DNA from: Pogona vitticeps
Lineage: Eukaryota; Chordata; Lepidosauria; Squamata; Agamidae
DNA: 64,000 bases
Direction of reading: 5' to 3'
NCBI RefSeq assembly: GCF_051106095.1
Contig: NC_135795.1
Location: forward strand, 4,704,501-4,768,500
Part shown: positions 48,901 to 57,440 of the stretch, piece after piece
Layout of the letters: the number at the start of each line of letters is the position of its first letter
Numbering within the stretch: the first letter of the stretch is position 1
Translations under genes and position numbers: made by a program
Notes under the pieces: generated by a model
Told to the model about the DNA's origin: nothing
Databases searched by the model: none
Seen by the model: only the letters and a program-made list of their open reading frames with translations

Positions 48901-51900
48901 GGGTTGGTGGGCTACTACAGAAAGTTCATCCCGAGGTTTAGCGAGATTGCGGCTCCGCTGACCGATCTGACGAGGAAGAAGACTGATGACCGCATCCCGT
49001 GGACCAGCGACTGTGAGGCGGCGTTCCAGAGGTTGAAGGAGGCGTTAATCAACTATCCTGTCCTGCGTGCTCCAGACTTCGACCGGGAGTTCATCATCTA
49101 CACCGATGCGTCTAACAGCGGGGTAGGAGCAGTTCTGTGCCAAGAGGATGAGAATGGTGACCAGCATCCAGTGTCCTACCTGAGTAGGAAACTTCAAAAA
49201 GGTGAGAGACATTTGGCAACCGTGGAGAAGGAGTGTTTGGCCATAGTCTACGCGATCCAGAAGGCCAAGCCTTACATCTGGGGAAGACATTTTGTTCTGT
49301 GTACTGACCATTCACCATTGCAATGGTTAAAGACAATGAAAACCCACAATAGCAAACTTATGAGGTGGGCTTTGAACTTACAGGACTATGACTTTGAAGT
49401 GAAGGTGGTCAGAGGGTCAGTGAACTGTGTTGCTGACGCCTTATCAAGAAGACCTGAAGACTGAAGACGGCGAAAGAACATGGACTATATGTATATAATG
49501 AAGACAAAAAGTTAAAATGTACCTGGTTTTGAATTTGGTTGGTATTAATAAAGGTAAATGGATGTAATGTAGATGGTAAATGTTTAAATGCCTATTTGCT
49601 ATGGTTTAACTTAGAATGTAAGTATATGTAAGTATTATATGGTATGTATAAATGTTGTTGTGTATTTTATGCAGGTTGTTTTTTTTGGGAAAAAGCACCT
49701 TAGCTTTCCCCCTACAAAACAACTTTTAAAGAGGGGAGGTGTTACATAACAGCACTGATGTTACCTGTCTGTCATGGGTTTGGAGGGAAAGTTCCATCCT
49801 ATGGGGAGTGGAAGGCGGGACATCAGGAGGAGGGGCTGTACTGTATAAATATGTGATGCCTGTGTGGTGAAGAGAGATGCTGAGACAGACTGTGAGACAC
49901 TGGGTTGTGACGAAGCAGCAGCTGGGAAGAAGAAGCTGTTGTGGGAGTCTGGGTGTCTGACAGGGTACTACTGTGTGTCAGAGTACCAACCTGATAAGTT
50001 CAGGTGTCTGTGGGTTAGCCAGAACTGATGGGTTCAGGGTCTGTGCTTTAAGTTAAAGGGTCTAGGTGAACCAAACTGTATGCTTGTGTGTGTGAGAATA
50101 AGCCACGTTACTTTATTTTATTCACCTGATTGTTTTATTTACCCTGTTTGTATTTAAAATAAACCTTATTCTTTTGTTGTTTAAAAATCCATCCCTGGTC
50201 TGTGTGACTTATTATAGGGAATGGTTGGTGGCAGCTTAGTGTAACTGTGTGACATATCCCAGTAGGTCTGGGTTTGTCACACCGTCGTGCTGAGGTCCCT
50301 GAAAACTTGGCAACGTTAGGCCCCACGCAACCCGAGAGGGCGCAAAGAGAGAGTGCTGGAGAGTGGTCCTATGTGATTCAGATAGGCGGGATATAAATTA
50401 AATAAATAAATAAAATAAAATTTGTAATTTTTAATGATCTTAGAAAAGTAGAATCCTAGAATAACAGGAACCTATAAGGCCATCGCGTCCAACCCTCTGC
50501 TCAAGGCAGGAATCCCAATCCAAGGAGATCAGACAGGTGGTCCCATTTTCTCTTGAAGGCCTCCAGCGTTGGAACGCTCCCCACCTCCCTCTGAGGTCAT
50601 GGGTTCCATTGTTGTACTGCTCTAACAGTTAAGAAGTTTTTCCTGTATCACTCAACCCAGGCTTCTGATGGCCACCCTTGAGATTTTCCACTTCACAACC
50701 CCGTGGAGATATCAGGAAGGGCTGGGCTCACAAGGGGCCCCGAAGATGGAGCCCTGCTATTATCTCAGAGGTGAAGATGGCTAAGCCTGGCTGGTGGGCA
50801 AGGGGTAGGAAAGGAAGACCGCGCGGCGGATACGGCCCTTCTCAGGCTCCCTCCAAGCCGGGCAGTGGCTAAGCCAGCCAGCGAGCAGGGATGAAAGGAA
50901 GGAAACGCCGTTCCGGGGAGCAGGTACTCACCGCTTCCTAAAGAGGTTTGGTCTTGTGGCTCCAGGAACTGGTCCACGTAATCTTGGAAAGCCAGGTCGA
51001 CTGGAACAAGGGAACGACAAGGGGTGAGGAGGGCAGAGAAGGACAAGCCCCACTCCTGCCACCAGGTTGACCATCTGGTAGGGGATCTTGGCCACCCGCC
51101 CCACCTCCTTACCTTTGTGATACGAGTAGGTGTTGGCGGTGCTGAGACGGACCAGCCGGTCCCCGTACCTGGCCAAGAGCTTCTCTTTGGTACACTGGGC
51201 CTGGAACTCCTGCAAAGACAGAAGAAGATGCCAACATGGGAGGGGGAGATGTGGCCACCCAGAGGCTGTGGGACTACATTTCCCATGAGCCCTTGCTGGC
51301 GTGGCCCACGGCAATGGGAAAGGAAGTCCAACAGTGTCCGGAGGGCTATGCATCCCCTGTCCCAGAGGCAGACAAACATTCTAAACCCAGATGGCCCGGA
51401 ATCTCGCGCTTTGGATACGAGATAAGATGCGCTCTCCGAATTCCATGTGCAAAACATGGACAGACCGCTGAGCTCTCGTCACTCATGGGCTGGGGAAAAT
51501 AGCAAGAGACAGATTTTCCCCTACATAATATTCTTTTTCAGCATTTAGCTGGTCACGACTGTAGGCTCTCCTCTTGGGCTTCCAGATGTGGTCACCCCAC
51601 CCACCCACCCATCCGCTTGGCTGGCTGAAGGACGATGGGAGCTGCGTTCGAGGCTGGGTACGGATCCACTCTTGGGCAACAGGGTTCTGAACTGGGCAGC
51701 CCTTTTTGTTTCCCAATCCAGGAAGGAAACAACTGAGCGTCTGGCCCTGTTGTTCCAAGACAGATTTTAGTTATTCATTCATTCAAGGATATTTAGAAAT
51801 TGCCCAGATTTGCTTGAGCTGGAGAATGTCAGAGTGTCGCACAGCAATAATAAAACATATAACACAGGCAACGTACAAAATTAAAATGCAGTAATTTACA

Positions 51901-54016
51901 TAAAAGGTAGACTGGACAACCCAAGGAAAGATTGGGAAAAAAAGATAATTTTGCAACGTATGTCTAACAAGTGGGAGCATTTCGAATGCCAGGGATTACA
52001 GTACGCTGGAGTTTTTTCTGCTGGCATGCTTTGTTATGGGTATGGAATTAAAGTGGGGGGAGGACAGATTGGGCAACATATGACCTTTCCCGAGACTCTC
52101 AGCCGAGGCTTTAAAAGAGGAGAGTTAGACCCACATCTATGGCAGAGAGCCACTCACCGAGTTGTCTGTGATTCCCTGGAGTATAACTGGCCGAGAGAAG
52201 GCATACCTAGAAAAAGAAAGCGAAGACAGCCTCACCAGCTATTCTGCAGCTCTGTCTGCCCCTGGGCTTCCCTTAGCCTCCTGGGGCTGCAGACAGCAGC
52301 ATCCAGCCAGAGATATTTAATTCTTGGGGGTCCAAACGGAATAGGCTGGACATTTATTTCCATGCTGGGGGGATGTTGGTCTTTGGGGACACCCTTAGGC
52401 ACGGCACGCAACCCCCCCATTGTCGCGCCTCCCCCCCAGTCGGGTCACTTTCATGACCTTCTCAAGACACAAAAGCTTCTCTTGGTCTGGAGAAGGACAA
52501 GCAAATCCATTCTGGGCCCCAAGAACCAACGAGAGGTTTTCTCCCAGAAATGGCCCTGCCCTCTTGCTCATCCCTGGAAGAACATCAAGGGAAGACCTCC
52601 TTCCTCTTCTCCTCCTTCTTCCTCCCAAACCGATGCTTTCCAGAAATCCATCCATGACCTTTGATGTCCTATGTGGACATTGTGCTTTTCTCCACCTTCA
52701 TCCCACCTACAACCCCAGAAGGCAGATCAGATGGAGAGGCAAAGCAAGAAGACTACAGCAAAACTGGGGACTCTCTCCCTTTTGCATAAATGTGAGATAA
52801 ATAAATAACCCTGGGCGAATACGACGCTTTCATGATCATAATTCCATGAACATGGGAGAACACTTATTTATTACTTCTGGTGGTGTGGGGGGGGAGGATT
52901 TCTATGACATGTCACATTTTCCCCCACTACCCATGTTTTTGCTTATGGGTGGGGTTGAACATGTTTATGAGTCCTTTGGAGAGAAAACATGTTTGAACTG
53001 GCTTATGAGTTCAAAGAAGACAGGAGGGCCTGGCGTGCTTTGGTCAATGGGGTCACGAAGAGTCGGACTAAACAACGACAACGGGTTCAAATGTAGGTTG
53101 CAGAGAAAATGTGACATGTCACAGAAATCCTCCGCCTCCTTATAACCCACCACCAACTCATGTTTTGCGTGGGTCAAGTGGACAACTCTCTGCCCCAAGA
53201 AAACTTACAATCTGAAATTTGATACTGGGAAAGAGGAGGGAAGGGAAGCGGAGGGAAAGGGAACTGAAGGACTGAATTAATAATTTCACATCCAGAGGCC
53301 AAAATCCTACTGCCAGCCTAACTCAAATGGTGTAACGTTTGGTGGCAAACTGGTGCAGGTTATGGAGTCGGCGTGGAGGTTAATCTTTCTGCAAGAATGT
53401 TGGCCCAGCATGCTCCCGGCTGTACCGAAGGCTGGGTCCTCTCGCCGCCACTTACTGCTGAATGAACTGGGAGTAGGTGAGACGGGCATCTCGTCGCTCC
53501 ACCGTGCAGAAGTCTTCTTCCGTCAGGGCCACCTGCCTGCTTGTCAGCCTAAAGCAGAGAAAGGAAAAGCAAAAGGGAGGCAGGGCTTCAAACAGGGAGA
53601 CCCCCCCCCCCGAGGTTATTGGCTTGCTCGGTTTTTGTTGTTTCGGGGGGAAGGCAGGCAGGCTGGCCAAGAAAAAGGGGAGCTTTTATGGCCTCCTTCC
53701 AAGGGCGGCTCTTCTCCCCCCCCCCCGGTGGTTTGTCCAGCAAAAGGCCCATTTGCACAACGAGGATGGCTGTCCAGGGACTGCCGCTCCCATCATCCCC
53801 ACCCTTGATGGCCGTCCATGGCCAGGGCAGGTGGGGATGGCGGTTTAGTCTCCCCCCCCCTCCACCGGCCTTCCCCTCCGCGCTGCCTTGATTTCCCCCG
53901 GGGATGCCAACTTACCAGCCTCCGTCTGTTTGCAGCAGTGCTGCTAAATCCCAAGGCAGCAGCAGCAGGAGGAAGAAGAGCACCGACCATGGCAACAGCA
54001 AGTGCCCGGGACCCAT
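36832..54016 (-). CDS. JMJD8: JMJD8, JmjC-domain secretory-pathway protein, 9 exons, 270 aa
   Basis: Coding exons (minus strand): 54016-53916, 53548-53456, 52206-52158, 51209-51113, 51000-50932, 43455-43336, 38972-38905, 38239-38105, 36912-36832; all GT-AG, total 813 bases in frame (human protein: 264 residues). Residues 1 to about 26 form a signal peptide with a leucine-rich core, fitting the known endoplasmic-reticulum lumen location. Then come CTVERRDARLTYSQF, the JmjC double-stranded beta-helix with LSTANTYSYHK and LYFFGDNNFTEW, FHWHGPGYSEVIFG (H185 and H187 at the usual metal-binding position, HxH here), RWFLYPPEKTPDFHP, and FPDRWWHATLNLD with the distal histidine H254. It is convergent with STUB1, as in mammals. 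The gene is 17 kb because introns 5 and 6 carry a young LTR element and a young LINE. Confidence 0.96.
38325..38375 (+). mobile_element. L2-type LINE tail remnant
   Basis: GTAAGCCACCTTCGATCC, then AGGAGAAAGGCGGGGTAAAA; in JMJD8 intron 7. Confidence 0.5.
38607..38720 (-). mobile_element. tRNA-derived SINE with CR1-like 3' end
   Basis: Begins with the ATCATCATCATCACCATCAT tail, then CTTAGAACTGCAAGGCTGG and GAAGAGACCCTAGG; its tRNA-like head is diverged. Confidence 0.5.
39465..42530 (+). mobile_element. Near-complete young L2-clade LINE
   Basis: In JMJD8 intron 6, antisense to the gene. It carries an uninterrupted 941-codon pol frame (next entry), a 3' region with GCCGCTCAGAGTGGTATAG and GAGCGGGATATAAATC, and an (AAAT)n tail at 42489-42530. 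The 5' boundary is set only by the end of the open frame; no target-site duplication was found by eye. Confidence 0.9.
39506..42331 (+). CDS. L2 LINE pol: AP endonuclease + reverse transcriptase, 941 codons
   Basis: Domains in order: apurinic endonuclease-like domain with LLNARSV at 2-8, catalytic glutamate in ITETWL (E31), GDFN at 136-139 and SDHH at 203-206; then reverse transcriptase with a NYRPV block, GFRPRHGTETALVALYDDLL, SAAFDTVDH (F573, D574) and YADDTQ at 657-662; then the C-terminal VAPRLWNNLPPEIR and LKTWL. The SAAFDTVDH and FRPRHGTET signatures place it in the L2 clade rather than CR1. The frame starts at a GTG and is open back to 39470 without an ATG, so the copy is probably slightly 5'-truncated. 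Absence of any stop over 2.8 kb indicates recent retrotransposition. The protein nicks DNA and primes reverse transcription at the target. Confidence 0.93.
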   Translation: MLLNARSVSNKPQVIQDLILEENADLACITETWLNGEGGPPLALICPPGYDVQHQGRLEGRGGGVAIVYKSNLEVTRRSSVVRPGLEALHVSIGARDGIGILLGYRAPCGPATSLPELADFVSAALLGSPRLLVLGDFNVHAEAEVTGPALEFLETMASLNMSQHVNGPTHVGGHTLDLVFSSNWGESGLMVTDLVSIPLSWSDHHLIKSNLTVALSPRREQGPISMVRPRRLLDPIGFQEAMRGITADLASAPVDVLVDSWSIAATRAVDTIAPKRPLRRRTRPAPWFNLELRAMKRIRRRLERRWRKNPTDNNWIAVKVATNLYLNKVKAACRSFFANRISEASNQQAELFRIVRDLSGVGPGDGPPPSFSPDQFAAFFKSKVEAIRRELSPFLNAVNRAEMSSAPSCPVIFDSFQPVTPDSVARVLDRCRATTSSLDPCPAWLIKAARPKTTEWATAIINGSFLEGRFPSALKETLIRPIRKKSSLAADEIGNYRPVANISFMSKVVERVVADQLQALLDETDALDPFQSGFRPRHGTETALVALYDDLLREADRGKTSLLVLLDISAAFDTVDHGILLGRLSELGIGGLALAWLRSFLEDRPQRVQLGESVSAPWNSNCGVPQGSIISPMLFNIYMRPLAGVIRGCGALCHQYADDTQLYISFLPTAGDAVLSLQRCLGTVLEWMQENGLRLNPDKTEVLRVGPPVVGGLVGSLSFGRATLAPVSGVRSLGIHLDPTLTMETQVASVVRSAFFHLWRIARLRPYLDSGALTTLVHALVISRLDHCNALYVGLPLRLIRKLQMVQNAAARLLTGGRKFHHISPTLARLHWLPIRFRIDFKVLMLTYKALNGLGPRYLAERLHPPSSTRTTRATQEVRLRSLTPREARREKTRNQAFSAVAPRLWNNLPPEIRAAPTLGTFKTQLKTWLYVKAFPPAST
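42874..42914. repeat. (TC)n dinucleotide repeat
   Basis: About 20 TC units, followed by a short CACT/CACA-rich run to 42940. Confidence 0.95.
44010..44551 (+). repeat. 5' LTR of the Gmr1-like element
   Basis: Has a TATAAATA box-like stretch near 44115 and an AAATAAACC polyadenylation-type signal near 44428. The primer-binding region follows directly at about 44552-44575; the tRNA was not identified. Confidence 0.93.
44989..49464 (+). CDS. Gag-Pol polyprotein of the Gmr1-like element, 1491 codons
   Basis: Order along the frame: Gag with a strongly charged coiled-coil region at about 30-105 (arginine/glutamate-rich) and a capsid-like domain to about 300; CCHC zinc knuckle CYFCQGKGHLISEC near 351; a retropepsin-like stretch around 445-540; integrase zinc-binding and core domains at about 635-900 with GVDIVGPLPK and AYHPESNGLTEKFNG; reverse transcriptase at about 1040-1260 with YIDDI; RNase H at about 1365-1485 with YTDAS, ending ADALSRRPED. 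Gag and Pol share one frame. Ty3/gypsy reverse-transcriptase motifs (WSSPIVLV, FCVDYRKLN) exclude a copia assignment despite the copia-like domain order. Confidence 0.92.
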   Translation: MPLTRSQVTDMGEVKDPQIDQGSEDEFGSVQGDSTGEQDPELRKLLLAQQHELRVREMEEREREKQRQFELERERERMEMERERERIALEKERMAFELRKLEMMNQNNNNNRDSEGGQLSKADLKKFPVYHKGDCPEVFFSLVERAFVDFSVRETEKMTIMRSLISGSLAEVYAEMPEERMKDFAEFKKLVFARHGINAEQLRQRFRSLTKKPEQTFTQVGAQLVRLLEKWLSQEGTETYEQLKDLIALEQFYSVLHGELKFQVRERKPKSVAQAAEIADFISQIRKPLGEGKSVGKPKETYSKYSQGPGKSQQGGGAHGEGKPSGMKPSPQNLEGKPKQEERESKYTRKCYFCQGKGHLISECEKLKQLKGMVPQNSSGTKPKAVFCVQKEQSSLSQREPVAMTTQSGTATSADQAEENGPLGEVKRCLLVKTDSQLFETAGVDVGILDRQYRGLRDTCSQVTLCHPDIIPREFIIPNESMKVAGIEGQVISLPVAEVPVNFQGWRGDWRLAISSTLPAAVLVGNDLAEHVKRVLVITRSQATTGTVQGGNDEPETEAGGGSSEAVVETLTTDSRFGQEQKADATLQKCFEQVTDAQLTPETPVRFLEKKGILYRETLRNISKGGDGIRSQLVVPEKYRPMILQRGHSDMFAAHLGVNKTQQRITQNFYWPDIGKQIREFCKQCDVCQRQGNNRDRTKAKLCPLPVIDTPFKCIGVDIVGPLPKATKRGNRFILTIVDHATRYPEAIPLTNIETNTVADALVGYMSRMGFASEIITDLGASFTSKLMKRLWQICGIKHKETTAYHPESNGLTEKFNGTLMRMIRAYLAENPNNWDQKLQSLLFAYRSVPQASTGFSPFELLFGRRVKGPLDLIKQNWEQITQDDPQDVVTYIDTLMNDLKRNLELAAENLQAQKVKQKTWYDRKARERHFDPGEEVLWLRPCRENKLQLKWAGPYRVISKMSDLNYLIEQEENQARRVVHVNALKPYYRGEQRVLFAIKAAESEEAELPFWEGRGEVKYNPEEVKISPALTQDQQQELKMLLSKYQQVFSNKPGIVKGVMHRIHTGDAPPQAVSPYRVTGPYRDKVRKELDEMLRENIIVPSSSPWSSPIVLVDKPDGSIRFCVDYRKLNRVTTPDAYPMPRLDNLIETIGGCRFISSLDLVKGYWQLRIDPRDQEKTAFCSPFGLYEFRVLSFGLRNAPATFQRLMDQTLAGLSDFTVAYIDDIGIFSNTWEDHLIHLELVLQRLSAAGLTVKASKCQLGSPEIKYLGHMIGGGMIKPLEAKIEAVRDWPRPNTKKKVKSFLGLVGYYRKFIPRFSEIAAPLTDLTRKKTDDRIPWTSDCEAAFQRLKEALINYPVLRAPDFDREFIIYTDASNSGVGAVLCQEDENGDQHPVSYLSRKLQKGERHLATVEKECLAIVYAIQKAKPYIWGRHFVLCTDHSPLQWLKTMKTHNSKLMRWALNLQDYDFEVKVVRGSVNCVADALSRRPED
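49740..50281 (+). repeat. 3' LTR of the Gmr1-like element
   Basis: Base-by-base reading against the 5' LTR shows no difference that I could find over 542 bases. Followed by the CCGTC duplication. Confidence 0.93.
50372..50425 (+). mobile_element. L2-type LINE tail with (AAAT)n
   Basis: GATAGGCGGGATATAAATT followed by AAATA units. Confidence 0.5.
50445..50690 (-). mobile_element. CR1 LINE 3' end
   Basis: Contains, inverted, the CR1 terminus: AGAATCCTAGAATAACAGGA, CCAACCCTCTGCTC, AATCCAAGGAGATCAGACAG, GGCCTCCAGCGTTGGAACG and AGAAGTTTTTCCTGTATCA. It lies in JMJD8 intron 5, 240 bases from exon 5. Confidence 0.8.
53010..53090 (+). mobile_element. BovB 3' terminus fragment
   Basis: AAGACAGGAGGGCCTGGCGT and GGGGTCACGAAGAGTCGGAC match the end of the BovB copy at 4995-5609. 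In JMJD8 intron 2. Confidence 0.75.
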
Positions 54017-54430
54017 TCTGGCGTCAGGATCGTCTGCATCTGTCGGGCGCGCAGGTCATGGGGAAGAAGGGCAAAGAAAAGGCTCACCAGGAAGGGAAAG
54101 GAAGGCCAGGAAGAAAGGACGGGCTTCTGAAAGGGGGAACCGTTCTCAAGCGGAACCAAGGCGCCAGGCGGGGGTACAACACGGTGCTGCCGGCACAGCG
54201 ACACCCCTTGGACCGCCTGCCTTCCTTCCTTCCTTCCTATAGCCTTCTTCCCAGTCCTGCTGGGACGCTCTAGCAATCAGAGTCAGAGGGCAGAAACCAT
54301 AGAGCTCCCCCCGCCAGAGGTGGCCGGATCGTCCGCTCAAAGACGTGCGGAGAGGATTCCCGGCGGGCGGCAGGTCGTGCGCGGCTTTTGGCGCGGCCAC
54401 CGGCAGGGGGCAGGCGAGAGCGCGCACTTG
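54017..54430 (-). promoter_or_regulatory. JMJD8: Probable JMJD8 promoter and 5' UTR
   Basis: CpG-rich sequence upstream of the JMJD8 ATG, densest at 54300-54425. No TATA box seen. A short CTTCC repeat lies at 54222-54237. Confidence 0.45.
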
Positions 54431-56106
54431 GGGGGAAGTGCGGACTAGTGGTGGAAGGCGAAATACTGCACCTGCCCCACGTGGGAGGAAGGATTATAAA
54501 TCCTAATAAAATAAAATAAAAATAAAATAAAATAAAATAAAATGGAGAAGGAGGGAAAGAGGAAGACCTGACCTGAGATGGATTGATGCAAGAAAAGAAG
54601 CCCCAGGGTTCCCTTTGCAAGAGCTGAGCCAGGTTTCTAGTGACAGGGACCCTTTGGAGGGGCTCTCTCCCCCCCACCCCCAAATTCATCTCTTGCCCTA
54701 ACTTGGAACAAAACTTGATGGTCCTTCACAGGAACAAAGCCACCGAGGCTGGAATCTGGGTAGGCTAGGTCTGGCCATGGAGGCTCATCGGGGCCTCCAG
54801 AGATCCAGCCCTCCCACCCCCATTGACTTAACAAATTTAAGGCCCTTCCCCATTGATAACTAAGTTCTGCTTTCTCTGAAAAGCAGAATGTGAGAAGGGG
54901 CAATACCTTGATGGCATCACCTTTCCATCTTTGGGCTATGCAGAGAAGAAAGGTTCAGCTTTGGAAAATATTAATTTTTGCTTCTTCTTTTTTTGAAAAA
55001 AAATGTTTTTCATCCTACATGGGACACAGAATGTGCTGCAACACCCTATTTTGCACAGCCACTAAAGAGGCACAGGGTCCTTGTTTTCCTTCTGTGCTAG
55101 GAAGGAGGGAGGGAAGGCAGGCAGGCATGACGAGGCATCCTCTCTCTTTGGCTCAAGATTCCTTACAGGTTTGGCTGTTTTTACGAGAGATGCACTCGGA
55201 GTCCTACGAATTTAAGGACTTGTGTCTCCGCTGGAATATTTGTGTCCTGAAAATGCACTACTGTTTATAGATTTATGACTTGCAGGGATACGCTGGTGAG
55301 AAAAAGACAGGCGGGGAAAAGCAGAGGGATGGGTTCGAAGACGTCTTAAGGCCAACGCTGCAGCCAAACTCTGGAAGCTCTGGCGTCCTGGTCTGACTTC
55401 CCAGACTGGCTCCAAGAGGTGCGATTTCTCCCATCTGGGGTAACCCCCTTGCCGATACGGGTTGCACGGCCATTGTGTTCACAATGGCCAGTTTCTTGCC
55501 CCTTTCTCTGGAGAAACCAACCCAGCTCGCCTGGGGAGACCCAACCCATTCGCCAAGGCTGCCCCTCTACCTTCCTAAGGTTGTGTTTCACCTGCTGAGC
55601 CCTCGGGGGCCCTGAGGTCACCCCCATAGAAAGACAGCAAGCAAGGACTTCGTGCAGGGCGGCCTTCGCTTGTTCGAGGGAGACCTTTCCTCCCGTTTTG
55701 CTTCCCATGCGCCGCAAGCACCATAATCAGAAAGCTGGTGACGTGAAAGGCTTCTCTCTCACGCCTGCTCGTGGTGGGTGTATCACAAGTCCTAACTTGA
55801 CGTCCGATCGCTTTGGATGTACCTGTGCCAGGTGAGGATTTAGCTTTGGGGCTGTGAAACATTTCTTAGCCACGGTGGGCAGAGGAGGGTTCATTTCTGG
55901 ACTGGGGAAACCAGACCCTATGCTTCCTTACACAGTAATGCATGGACTACTGTGTAAAATGACAGCGTGTTCTGCACAGAACTTGATAAAATTACATTTT
56001 TTAAAAAAGTCTCCCAGCCTATCCAAAAAGTGCAGCGTTTCCAAGTTCTGGTTTTTAGATTCCCTAGCATTACCAGCAAGAGTGGCCACCGATTCCGAGG
56101 GTGCTG
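54431..56106. other. Intergenic, no gene recognised
   Basis: Contains an (AAAAT)n run at 54500-54543. No WDR24-like exon, the usual mammalian neighbour of JMJD8, was found here. Confidence 0.45.
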
Positions 56107-56228
56107 TGAATCCACTCCAGGGTTTAGCCTGTACCTCTTAAGGTTCTGAATCTGCTCTGCCAAAATAGGCGGAATGCCATGAATAACTCCAGTAAAGGTG
56201 TAGCCTAAAACTTGGAGTGGATTCCTAG
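56107..56228. mobile_element. Palindromic MITE, GAATCCACTCC family (best copy)
   Basis: GAATCCACTCCAGGGTTTAG at the left pairs with CTAAAACTTGGAGTGGATTC at the right; 122 bp, non-coding. Confidence 0.7.
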
Positions 56229-57416
56229 CATTCTCCAAAACTGGAGCCATTCATTAGCCACCAACCCTGGCAAACAGCCAATGAAGCAGCGCATGGAGAC
56301 AGAAAGGCACAGGGCTCCCTCACAGCATCTGTGGGGAGGGGCTAGGGGCCTGAATGCTGGCCTGCCCCCCCACCCCATCCCTACGAACCTGTCTGTGTCC
56401 ACAACATCAGACTAATACTTAACCATCAGGCTGAACTTGAGCTTGTTTATCCTTTGTAGTTAGAAGCTTTGACCTCGTGAACATCTTTGTGTGGAGGATA
56501 GAAATGTGTTCTTCTCAACGTCTTCTGCCCAGTGAATACAAGCCTCAAGAGGATGGAGTTAGAAGGTAAAACAGTAACACCAGGGCCTTCTTACTTCTCA
56601 AGAGTAGCTTATGGCTCCTGTTGAGTGCAGCAACTACGGAGTCCCTCCCTGTTCTGGCTTAATGTCTGAAAATAATATCTAGCACTCCTTGCATTGCCTT
56701 TATGCATTTATAAAGATGCATTATTTTTCATTAAAATGTTTTTTTTTAAAAAGAGTTGCAAAAAAAGTTAACAGAGAGCAAGAGATGACAGCATCTCTAG
56801 GAAACAACAGATTATTATCATCCTTTGTTGTCTTGTGGAATGCTTGTGGGAAGACTTTTGTAGTTTGGGACACGCGGTAGTTTCATTCTAAACGATAAGA
56901 AACAGGGAAAAAATTGGATTGCCTGCGTGAATGGGCTTTATTGGATCAGCTTCCGTTGGTGCAGGAAGAAAGTAAGCTTTCCAGTTACAAAGGACTCTTC
57001 ATCAAACAGAGCAGAAAAGTAGCCATAACCGTAGGTATATATCAAAACAAGGCTGATTTACAATCACCATTTAGAGAGTAGCCCCAACATCTCTTCCTGG
57101 GCACCTTGCCCATGATCCCTGCTCCTCAGGTGCCAAAGAAATAGCAGCAGACATGACAGAACTCTACATTCCCCCAACCCTGTCGCTCTTCTCTGCATCC
57201 TGCCACGTTCTGAGCATCTTTCTTAGTATCCATGGTGTCTCTCTCTCTCCAACTCTGTCTGCAGGAGAAGGAAAAACAGGTGGTTAAGCTCTCGGGCCAA
57301 GGAGGGTCGCATGGTGTCAGCTCATCCCTGAGGACTAGCCTCTTTGATGAAGTCAGGAGGAAAAAGAAAAAGAAGAGGGGAATCGAGTTGTGTGTAAGAG
57401 TTCTTGCTTAGAGGGC
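56229..57416. other. Intergenic, no gene recognised
   Basis: A scrap of an unclassified repeat lies at 56930-57010 (CTTTATTGGATCAGCTTCCG, AGTAAGCTTTCCAGTTAC). No exon seen. Confidence 0.4.
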
Positions 57417-57422
57417 TTTATT
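57417..57422 (-). terminator. KLHL10: KLHL10 polyadenylation signal AATAAA
   Basis: On the minus strand an AATAAA begins 18 bases after the KLHL10 stop codon (57441-57443), implying a 3' untranslated region of only a few tens of bases. Confidence 0.65.
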
Positions 57423-57440
57423 AGTCAAGGTGAGTTTTTT

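Larger units (their letters stand above)
44010..50281 (+). mobile_element. Gmr1-like Ty3/gypsy LTR retrotransposon, looks whole
   Basis: Two 542-bp LTRs that look identical by eye (44010-44551 and 49740-50281) start TGTTACATAAC and end GTTTGTCACA, flanked by a 5-bp duplication CCGTC (44005-44009 and 50282-50286). Between them lies one long gag-pol frame on the plus strand and a polypurine tract AAAGAGGGGAGG just before the 3' LTR. The integrase domain precedes the reverse transcriptase, the order of the Gmr1 group of Ty3/gypsy elements rather than ordinary gypsy. No envelope gene is seen. LTR identity means that the insertion is evolutionarily very recent. It sits antisense in JMJD8 intron 5. 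Confidence 0.93.

Noticed and set aside
44989-49464. Copia-type element, or a retrovirus
   Set aside because: The domain order is copia-like but the reverse-transcriptase and integrase sequences are Ty3/gypsy; there is no envelope frame between pol and the 3' LTR.
54431-57416. Search for WDR24 or another mammalian neighbour of JMJD8
   Set aside because: No recognisable WD-repeat exon on either strand.
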